A stretch of 12,684 nt of DNA. Origin: Ectocarpus siliculosus (taxonomy: Eukaryota; Sar; Phaeophyceae; Ectocarpales; Ectocarpaceae). The notes under the pieces are model-generated. The model saw nothing but the letters and a program-made list of their open reading frames with translations, did no database searches and was not told the DNA's origin. Location of the stretch: contig FN649742.1 of assembly GCA_000310025.1 (NCBI GenBank), positions 3,211,756-3,224,439 of the forward strand, written 5' to 3'. The position numbers and the translations under genes are program-made. Shown here piece after piece: positions 7,401-12,684 of the stretch (the stretch's first letter is position 1; each line of letters begins with the position of its first letter).

Positions 7401-10400
7401 GCTGGCGATGCCCCGTCTCGACGGACCGACCAAGATACATAAACGCCTTCTCAATCGTCAACCCCCTCCCCATTTTGTGTACACGGCAGCTTCTGTGTTT
7501 TTCCTCCGAGTGTTTTACCGCTACAGCAGTAGTAGCCTCTTCTTTGGACGGGATATCACCGCCACAGCCACCACATTGCCGCCGATGCCCCCCCCCCCTC
7601 CCGCCCCCTCAAAGGCACCGGCAAGACGACGACTGTGGTGGCTCTCGTCCAAGAAGCGGTGGCGCGCGGCTGGAGGTGCCTCGTTTGCGCGCCGTCGAAC
7701 GTCGCAGTAGACGGCATGTTGGAGAAGCTGGTCGCGGCAGGGGAGGAGGGCGGAGGGGGGAGCGCGGGCGGCGGCGGTGGCGGCGGCGGCGGCGGTGGGG
7801 GGTACGGCGGAAAGAACATAGGCGGCCGTCCGCGTGTTGTGCGAATGGGACACCCGGCGAGGCTTCTGCCGCAGGTATGCATGCATGTGGTGGGAAGTAA
7901 TGGAGGGGGAGGCGCGCCCCACAATAACAGATACGCACAGGCCCACGCACAGCCACTCGGATACGTTTTTCGCTCCGATGGTTTTCATTTGAGGGTAGCT
8001 TGGTTTCTTGGTAAGGACAGCGATACACCCCCCCCCCCCCCCGTCTTCATCGACTGGCCGATCGGACCACTTCTGCTGTTGTTACCGTTGCCAAGAAAAG
8101 GTGTTGGAGCACTCGATGGAGGCGTTGGTGTCGCGGCACGAAGGGACGGCCATCGTCAAGGATGTCCGCAAGGACATAGACACGCTGCTCGGCCGGCTGC
8201 ACGGCGAGTCGGGCACGGGGGGTGGCGGCGGCAGCGGCGGAGCGGGGGGGGTTAGCAAGTCACGCTCCCGGATTCGTGGGGCCGATAGGAAGGGTGCTCG
8301 AATGGAGGTACGGGACAAGTAGTTGGTACTGTGCGTGCTACTGCTGTTGTTGGTCTCGTATGCTATGTCAAGTAGAGGCGTCTGCGGCTGTATGCGTGAG
8401 CGTGTGGTGTTGCTGCTGCTGCCGCTTGTGTTTTTGTCTCACGTGATGTTACCTCGTATTGAAAAAGTCGCCCACCCCCCCCAGGGCATGGATTAGCTCA
8501 GGGCCCTGCAAGCAGGCACGTGGTGCTTCAGCTGTGCACGTTTGGAAACCTTGTTTTTTCGGACCAGATTTGCGCGACATCATCTGGAGCACTACCAGCT
8601 ATTGTAGATCACGTCGACGACACGGCAACGCTGTTCGTCCATCCGGACCTGAATACGTCCATGTTTGTGTGTGTGTACTCGCTCATGGATTGACCACCAC
8701 GCCAGGCACACGAACATGAAAAATGTTGCGACAGTCTTGCTACAGTCTACAGAAAATCATTGGATATACTGTAGTCGAATACCATATCCAAAAGCTACGA
8801 AACTGCACAAAAAGAGAACGACCCCCCCCCCAAAAAAAAAAAAAGTTGAAAACTCTCCGGAAGGAAGCGCGCGCGCGGGAGGGCAAGGTGGTGCAGGAGG
8901 TGCTGCGATCGAGAGACGTGGTGCTGGCCACGTGCGTCGGCGCGGCGACTCACAGCCTGCGAGAGGAAGAGTTCGACCTCGTAGTCATCGACGAGGCTGC
9001 TCAGGTGTGCGTGTGTGCGAGAGTGCCGGCCGCCGACGATAATTTATGTATATTAGATCTACTATGCATCAAATATTATCTATTGGTTTATTCCGTTCTC
9101 GCCTTCATCACGCACGCTGCACGGTGGCATTTTATTTTTCTCCCACTGAACTTATCTTTATCCCCGCGTGCGTTGGCGACTACCCTGCAGCAGCTTGAGC
9201 TCGGTGGTTTTGTGCGACCAAATGTACTACTATGCATATACAACCCTTTTGTGCTTCTTGCGGATGTACATATATGTACTCTTTCGTGGTGCAGGTTTTT
9301 TGTTTTCACGCAGAGGTCGTACGCACCACACCACCCAAGCTTAGCTGCGAGAACCGCTTCGCTTACTCCTGCGGGCCGAACACCATGCCCTGACGTGAAA
9401 GGTTCTGCTTGCTCACTTCACCCTCTCTATTTGTTTGTGTGTGCGTGCATACTGCTTGCTGCCACCGGTGGTCGTCACGGTCGGTGGGCTGCTCTGCCTC
9501 TCCCGCTTTCGGGGGCGGGGGTGGCCCTTAGGCCCTAGAGGCGGCGTGCTGGATCCCCATCCTCAAAGGGAGGAGGCTTGTCCTCGCCGGGGACCACAAG
9601 CAGCTGGCCCCGACGGTCAAGAGCCGGAAGGCGGAGGCCGGTTGTCTGTTGCCGTCCGAAGCGGTATCGGTTCCGCCGCCGCACGCGCCGGCGCGGTCAC
9701 CGGGCGCACACGGTGGAAACAGCAAAGATGGTGGTGGTGTTGGTGTTGGGACCGGTGGGGGCGGGGGGGGTGATGGTCTCGGGCTGACGATGTTCGACAG
9801 GGTGTTGAGGGACCTCGGGCACGGCGTCTGCCGCATGCTCAACGTGCAGTACCGGATGAACCGGGACATCTGCGACTGGGCGTCCGGCGAGGTGGGGGAG
9901 TCGTACTGTGTGCGTGCGTGTGGAATTCGGGGGTTTAATCCTCATTAGTCAGTCGATGGGGTTGGGAAGGAAGAGCGAGCGGAGGGTTGAACACCCAACC
10001 CGAACCGCTAGGTTATTTTTTATTCTAACAGTGTTTTTTGGCAGATCTGTTCACCGATAGAGCACTTCTTGTTTCGGGCTTGCCTCGTCTGCAACCGGGG
10101 AAAGCAGGAGAAACCCGGGCTGCGTAGGCCAGCATCACCACCTCTCACCACAAACCACAAGCTTACGTCACGTCGCCACGAGATCGGCGATCTCTCTGAT
10201 GACGGCTGTGCCCGCCGGCCTCAAAATCTCCTTGCTTTTTCCCCGCGCCTTTTTTTTTTTTTTTCCGTTATCGTCGTGGTGGTGGCGTATCAAAAAAATA
10301 AAAAAGATGTACGGCGGGCTACTCCTCGCCCACCCTTCCGTGGCTGAGAGGGAGCTCCCGGACCTACCGCACACGTCGGCGGCGGCGGCGTCGTCGTCGT

Positions 10401-10735
10401 CGTCGACGAAGGAGGAGGAGGAGGGCGCGGAGATGTGGGCGGCCGTGATGCTGCTGGTCGACACGACGGGGTGCGACATGCCCGAGGAGGACGCCGGGGG
10501 CGGCAGCCGGAGGAACGAGCGGGAGGCGGAGGTGGCCGTGCGGCATGTAAAGTGAGTGGGGTTTCGGTTCGTTCTCGTTCGTTCTCGTTCGTTCTCGTTC
10601 GTTCTCGTTCCTTCTCGTTCCTTCTCGTCGCGCGTGTGTGCGCGCGCCGCGTCCGCGTGTTCGTGTGTTTAGTCTGACTTGGAATCTACCGTGTTGAATC
10701 GGCCGAAGGTTCAGAAGCCGTCCGTCTCAGCGGGG

Positions 10736-10776
<41 letters not shown>

Positions 10777-12408
10777 CGTATGTGTCTTGCGACCGCGCTA
10801 ACCTGCTGAGCAATGACCAGTCGTCAGTCTCAGTGCGGCCACAAACGGAACCCGTTTCTAAAGGCGATGGCCTGCTTGCGTGTGTATTGCCATGCGTCAG
10901 GCCATGCTCATTTCGCGATAGACTTGCTCTTATCCACACACACACGCACCCTCCTCCCCAGCGCTTGTGTTCAGAGCCATTTGACTGCCCTATCGGATGT
11001 TCTACGTGTAGTCGTCCACATGTAGTCGTCTTGTTCACAAACAAGGTTTTTCGTAAGGCGCTACGGAAGTATATGCGTACGTATGCGAGTCTGCGAATAT
11101 GAGGGATCCAGCCAGGTCGGTTCTGTCCGGAAGGAGGTTTGCCTGTTCTGTCGGCAGTGCTCCTCGGCGCAATTAGTTTATGAAGCATGTATTTTCCGCT
11201 CTTGGTTTTTTCTGTTTTGTTTGTCTTTGGGACCTCATTTCATTTCTTCAGGGGTGTCGGGACTTGATCTGAGCCTCTGTTAGGGGGATTTGATTTGTTT
11301 CGACCGTGCTGTCGGGCTTAGCGCTTGGCCATCACCACGCGAGAAGAAAAGTCGTTTCTCTGCCTCTAAACATCGGAAAGAGGAGGAGGTACTTGACATA
11401 CACAAGAGATCAGAATCCCATGCTGAACGTGACAACATGAAATGATCACAGCAGCGTAGGGCGGCGGCGGCGGCGGCGGCGGCGGGTCGAAGTCCACCGT
11501 TTTTTTCACTCTTCCCGGTGTATCATTTTTGTTGTGCTACCTCTTCTCCGCGCCCTTTCATGCCCCCCGTACTCTTTTGTGACTTCGTTTTCCTTTTCGG
11601 TGCGTGTGTGGCGTGGCGGCACATCGTTGTGCGTGATGCTCACAGAGGCCTGCTAAACGCGGGGGTTCGGGAGAGCGAGGTGGCGGTAATATCTCCGTAC
11701 AACGGCCAGGTAAGTAATTTTTTATTTGTTATTTCGTTTTAGTTTGTTTTTTAGGGACGACATTGTTTCGCAGCGGATGGATGTGGTTGTTGTATTTATT
11801 CAAAGGGTCCGTTTTCTACTGTACCTAGCATCATACAATTACGAGATGTCCGCCTGTCTGTCCACCGGTGCTTGCTCGACTAGTTCTCTTGCTGTTGTCT
11901 TTTGTCATTTCTCTCCTGCTTTTTTTTCCCTTTGTACCAATATTTGCACACCTTGGTGTAGTCCGTTTCTCTCAACTCTTTCCCATCTTTGGTCTTGCGT
12001 ATTGTTGTTGTTCTCGTGCATATGGCTAGTTTACCTCTCTCAAGCGTGGTCTCCCCTCCCTCTCTTCCTCATTCTCTTGTGTCTCTCTGTCTATCTGTCT
12101 CTCTCCCCCCCCCCCCCCTCTCTCTCTCTCTCTTATCTGTCTGTCTGTCTGTCTGTCTGTCTGTTTCCCCCTCCCCCTCTCTGTCTCCCTCTGTGGTCTC
12201 TCGTCCGTCGTCTACGCTCGCGTCTCCGCCACCGCTGCTGCTGCTGCTGCTGCTGCTGCTGCCTGCGGGGGTGGTGGTGGAGAAAAGGTGAACCTGTTGA
12301 AACGGCTGCTGCGCCCGGAACACCCCGGGGTGGAGGTGCGGTCGGTCGACGGCTTCCAGGGAGGAGAGAAAGAAGCCATCGTTCTCAGCCTTGTTCGCAG
12401 CAACGCAG
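4310..12408 (+). CDS. IGHMBP2: IGHMBP2/SMUBP2-like SF1B helicase, 11 exons, 3' end outside window
   Basis: ATP-dependent 5'-to-3' RNA/DNA helicase of the UPF1-like SF1B group. Exons: 4310-4459, 5418-5622, 6180-6310, 6977-7199, 7615-7874, 8101-8307, 8846-9004, 9532-9891, 10307-10551, 11646-11709, 12288-12408. They total 2125 bases, phase-consistent at every junction, with no internal stop. Landmarks by residue: [11 protein letters not shown] (about 29-38), 1B barrel with TGLYGR (51-160), Q motif (Q216), Walker A GPPGTGKT (234-241), CAPSNVAVD (261-269), DEAAQ (441-445), GDHKQLAPT (465-473), QYRM (551-554), SPYNGQ (663-668), SVDGFQG (687-693). The family is known for ribosome-associated unwinding in the cytoplasm; human IGHMBP2 is about 990 residues. 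Glycine-rich inserts lie near 282-307, 361-373 and 483-526. Motif VI and any R3H/AN1 domains fall beyond the edge. UPF1 and SETX are less likely because the N-terminal segment and GDHKQLAPT context match IGHMBP2. Confidence 0.93.
4460..5417 (+). other. helicase intron 1 (958 bases)
   Basis: Donor GTGGGA, acceptor CACGTAG. Two overlapping long antisense frames (4449-5144 and 4588-5112) and open plus frames near 4870-5175 occur here. None shows a recognisable domain, and stop codons are sparse in several frames at once, so I treat them as chance. A G-run lies near 5165. No RNA gene or mobile element was recognised. Confidence 0.8.
5418..5622 (+). CDS. IGHMBP2: helicase exon 2 (residues 51-118)
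   Basis: Encodes most of the 1B beta-barrel domain. [20 protein letters not shown] aligns with the family pattern GVxLLxLxV...TGLYGR, followed by [17 protein letters not shown], equivalent to the LPxxxFxxGDxVxLY segment. It starts phase 0 after CACGTAG, giving ...LTAQ|ECMERGV. It ends after the first base of a glycine codon at donor GTGAGG. Confidence 0.92.
5623..6179 (+). other. helicase intron 2 (557 bases)
   Basis: Donor GTGAGG, acceptor CTGTCAG. It contains three short perfect hairpins within about 140 bases: GTGTGT/ACACAC (5894-5909), ACTAC/GTAGT (5956-5969) and TTGAAAC/GTTTCAA (6015-6033). I see no gene within it. Confidence 0.85.
6180..6310 (+). CDS. IGHMBP2: helicase exon 3 (residues 119-162)
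   Basis: Opens with GC, completing the split glycine from exon 2 to give [18 protein letters not shown]. This matches the family barrel strand TGxVxxVxxxxVTVAF. The exon continues through an acidic loop (SEDADDAG) to [16 protein letters not shown], where the linker before the helicase core begins. Donor GTGAGT, phase 0. Confidence 0.9.
6311..6976 (+). other. helicase intron 3 (666 bases)
   Basis: Donor GTGAGT, acceptor CTCCACAG after a C-rich tract. A G15 run sits at 6358-6372, close to the donor. The 17-mer CCCCCCTCCCTCCGTTG occurs twice (6791-6807 and 6904-6920), as polypyrimidine blocks not followed closely by AG. No coding content was recognised. Confidence 0.85.
6977..7199 (+). CDS. IGHMBP2: helicase exon 4 (residues 163-236, first half of P-loop)
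   Basis: [23 protein letters not shown] matches the family segment ending VIxVLFG. A variable Ala/Pro stretch precedes [16 protein letters not shown] (Q motif, Q216) and DVALIHGPP. The exon stops one base into the glycine codon of the Walker A loop at donor GTGGGT, so intron 4 splits the P-loop. Confidence 0.93.
7200..7614 (+). other. helicase intron 4 (415 bases), inside the Walker A motif
   Basis: Donor GTGGGT, acceptor CTCAAAG. A C11 run at 7588-7598 and further C/T bases form the pyrimidine tract just before the AAG acceptor. CTACAGCAGTAGTAG lies at 7521-7535. No gene seen. Confidence 0.87.
7615..7874 (+). CDS. IGHMBP2: helicase exon 5 (residues 237-323, Walker A second half, motif Ia)
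   Basis: The first two bases complete the P-loop glycine, giving [19 protein letters not shown]. It continues with [13 protein letters not shown] and [10 protein letters not shown] glycine run (about residues 282-307, 12 consecutive Gly at 288-299) is encoded by GGC/GGT repeats and is absent from the usual family spacing. The conserved [13 protein letters not shown] then resumes. Donor GTATGC, phase 0. Confidence 0.93.
8028..8042 (+). repeat. C15 homopolymer in helicase intron 5
   Basis: Fifteen consecutive C within the short (226-base) intron 5 at 7875-8100. It ends 58 bases upstream of the acceptor and is followed by a mixed pyrimidine stretch. It may be part of an extended polypyrimidine tract. 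Its length may vary between alleles or be misread. Confidence 0.9.
8101..8307 (+). CDS. IGHMBP2: helicase exon 6 (residues 324-392, helical linker)
   Basis: Follows acceptor GAAAAG, phase 0. [27 protein letters not shown] matches the family segment after GHPARLL, where HSLDxxL and DIRKDID are typical. It then runs through a glycine-rich insert (about 361-373) into a basic stretch ([18 protein letters not shown]). A nearer AAG lies 5 bases upstream of the chosen acceptor but would shift the frame. Donor GTACGG. Confidence 0.87.
8308..8845 (+). other. helicase intron 6 (538 bases)
   Basis: Donor GTACGG. It ends in an unusual block of C10 (8822-8831), A13 (8832-8844) and G, which forms the acceptor. 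GGATTAGCTCAGG at 8488-8500 looks like a tRNA D-arm, but no cloverleaf follows. No gene seen. Confidence 0.83.
8846..9004 (+). CDS. IGHMBP2: helicase exon 7 (residues 393-445, Walker B)
   Basis: [17 protein letters not shown] matches the family helix with LRKEL...[16 protein letters not shown] is the family motif DVVLATxxGA. The exon ends [11 protein letters not shown]: the Walker B DEAAQ (441-445) lies directly at the splice junction, with donor GTGTGC. The acceptor AG directly follows a 13-A run. Confidence 0.92.
9005..9531 (+). other. helicase intron 7 (527 bases)
   Basis: Donor GTGTGC, acceptor CCCTTAG. It contains an A/T-rich patch (about 9040-9095), and the 11-mer CTACTATGCAT occurs twice (9059-9069 and 9229-9239). 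No gene or RNA recognised. Confidence 0.83.
9532..9891 (+). CDS. IGHMBP2: helicase exon 8 (residues 446-565, motifs III and QYRM)
   Basis: The largest exon. It opens [37 protein letters not shown] in the family's exact order after DEAAQ. About 44 residues rich in Pro, Ala and Gly (483-526) then interrupt the family spacing. The core resumes with [24 protein letters not shown] and ICDWASGE. Acceptor TTAG at 9530-9531, donor GTGGGG, phase 0. Confidence 0.92.
9892..10306 (+). other. helicase intron 8 (415 bases)
   Basis: Donor GTGGGG. The acceptor is a run of A with one T, ending AAAAAG. A T-run around 10250-10264 lies about 40 bases upstream and can act as the pyrimidine tract. GGGTTGGG (9959-9966) and GGGTTG (9984-9989) can each pair with CCCAACCC (9994-10001). 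No gene seen. Confidence 0.83.
10307..10551 (+). CDS. IGHMBP2: helicase exon 9 (residues 566-646)
   Basis: [20 protein letters not shown] continues from WASGE as the family does (MYxGxLxAHxSV...L.DL). A low-complexity loop ([16 protein letters not shown]), coded by GCG and TCG repeats, follows. Then come [16 protein letters not shown] and [12 protein letters not shown], the standard segment before motif V. The donor GTGAGT at 10552 is preferred to GTAAAG at 10547 because only it rebuilds RHVKGLLNAGV with exon 10. Confidence 0.9.
10567..10630 (+). repeat. 10-bp minisatellite, unit GTTCTCGTTC, about 6 copies
   Basis: Four exact units at 10571-10610 are followed by two units starting CTTCTCG, with partial units at the edges. 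It lies just after the exon 9 donor. Confidence 0.92.
10738..10775 (+). repeat. (TG)19 dinucleotide microsatellite
   Basis: Nineteen uninterrupted TG units within intron 9. Alternating purine-pyrimidine sequence of this length can adopt left-handed DNA and is normally length-polymorphic. Confidence 0.95.
11459..11487 (+). repeat. (GGC)n trinucleotide repeat
   Basis: About eight GGC units in intron 9. The same triplet also occurs upstream of the helicase start (4229-4250) and inside exons 5 and 9, so it is a recurrent local motif. Confidence 0.9.
11646..11709 (+). CDS. IGHMBP2: helicase exon 10 (residues 648-668, SPYNGQ)
   Basis: A 64-base micro-exon. Its first base completes a lysine codon from exon 9. 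It encodes [21 protein letters not shown], matching the family pattern L.xAGVxxxDIAVISPYNxQ. Donor GTAAGT, the best consensus donor in the gene. Confidence 0.92.
12098..12134 (+). repeat. homopyrimidine mirror repeat (TC)n-C14-(TC)n
   Basis: TCTCTCT (12098-12104), C14 (12105-12118) and TCTCTCT (12119-12125), with further TC units to 12134. The arms are mirror images on one strand, the arrangement known to permit intramolecular triplex (H-DNA). Confidence 0.85.
12137..12164 (+). repeat. (CTGT)7 tetranucleotide microsatellite
   Basis: Seven uninterrupted CTGT units within the pyrimidine-rich end of intron 10. Confidence 0.95.
12234..12262 (+). repeat. (CTG)9 trinucleotide repeat 25 bases before an acceptor
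   Basis: Nine CTG units close to the 3' end of intron 10. They sit where the polypyrimidine tract of exon 11 would normally lie, so length changes could influence splicing. Confidence 0.95.
12288..12408 (+). CDS. IGHMBP2: helicase exon 11 (residues 669-708, motif V)
   Basis: [25 protein letters not shown] continues directly from SPYNGQ, and [15 protein letters not shown] follows, the family's motif V region. Acceptor AAAAG, phase 0. It ends one base into a codon at donor GTACCA. The family continues xxGEVGFLxxxRRxNVAxTRAR, which is absent from the rest of the window, so the next exon lies beyond the edge. Confidence 0.92.
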
Positions 12409-12684
12409 GTACCACGTACTGAAGGGCGGAAATAAGAGCTTTACAAAGAGCAGAGCGCCTAGCTGAGTTTGAGTTTGTTCTTGGCGTGCAGGACTTAACG
12501 GTGGTGCTACGTGTTGTTGCTGTGCGTGCGGCACGGGAGTTACGCGAAAGAGCAGGTGGTGGCGGCCTCGAGATGCGAAATATAAGTGAGAGAAGGAGAC
12601 AAGATCAGCAAACGAACAGACAATCTTGAGGAACACATGGCAATAGTTATTTCAGAGCACCCGAATTTTTGGATGCGTCCCCCC
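12409..12684 (+). other. helicase intron 11, incomplete
   Basis: Donor GTACCA. No stretch encoding the expected next segment (GEVGFL, then the arginine-rich motif VI) is found on the plus strand, so this is read as intron running off the window. Confidence 0.75.

Larger units (their letters stand above)
10552..11645 (+). other. helicase intron 9 (1094 bases), microsatellite-rich
   Basis: Donor GTGAGT, acceptor GCTCACAG. It holds a 10-bp minisatellite (10567-10630), a (TG)19 tract (10738-10775) and a (GGC)n tract (about 11459-11487). The rest shows no gene or RNA I can recognise. Confidence 0.85.
11710..12287 (+). other. helicase intron 10 (578 bases), pyrimidine-rich
   Basis: Donor GTAAGT, acceptor GAGAAAAG. 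From about 11880 to 12260 the plus strand is strongly C/T-biased. It includes C14 (12105-12118), (TC)n, (CTGT)7 (12137-12164) and (CTG)9 (12235-12261). A purine-rich GTGGTGGTGG stretch separates the CTG repeat from the acceptor. No gene seen. Confidence 0.87.

Noticed and set aside
8482-8560. tRNA-like stretch GGATTAGCTCAGG in intron 6
   Set aside because: No matching acceptor stem, anticodon arm or TTCRANY loop at the right distance.
10547-10552. Alternative exon 9 donor GTAAAG at 10547
   Set aside because: It would leave a phase that does not join exon 10 and would drop the conserved HVK; GTGAGT at 10552 restores both.

Overview
The window looks like nuclear DNA of an intron-rich eukaryote. 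One plus-strand gene with 11 recognisable exons fills 4310-12408. All ten complete introns are GT-AG and 226-1094 bases long. Exons are strongly GC-biased at third codon positions. Introns and flanks are full of homopolymer G/C tracts, (TG)n, (CTG)n, (GGC)n and short minisatellites. No bacterial operon structure, ribosome binding sites or Rho-independent terminators are apparent. This architecture, with many introns of about 550 bases, suits a brown alga or related stramenopile. That placement is inference from gene structure only; other GC-rich protists or algae remain possible.

The one firmly identified gene is an IGHMBP2/SMUBP2-type superfamily 1B (UPF1-like) ATP-dependent helicase. The eleven exons join in frame into 708 codons plus one base, with no internal stop. 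They carry the N-terminal coiled region, the beta-barrel 1B domain and nearly the whole helicase core: Q motif, Walker [42 protein letters not shown] and SVDGFQG. The right edge of the window cuts the gene inside intron 11. Motif VI and any C-terminal R3H and AN1 zinc-finger domains therefore lie outside.

The left third (1-3800) has no confidently identified gene. It holds a G21 tract, a palindromic cluster of GGAGAGAT/CACCGG repeats (355-650), an 8-copy minisatellite of about 21 bp (1164-1333), a 50-codon minus-strand frame with an AT-hook-like RGRPKKKK stretch (1465-1617), a 17-bp direct repeat and a near-perfect inverted repeat with 67-bp arms (2244-2480). Just upstream of the helicase, on the minus strand, is a coding-like frame for a small membrane protein (3808-4038). 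If real, it would form a divergent pair with the helicase across about 270 bases containing a (GGC)7 tract and two tiny upstream ORFs.

Points worth following up: five of the ten acceptors end in AAG rather than the usual YAG; intron 4 splits the Walker A motif; glycine-rich inserts in the helicase core come from in-frame GGN repeats; and the long inverted repeat and the AT-hook micro-ORF are unexplained.
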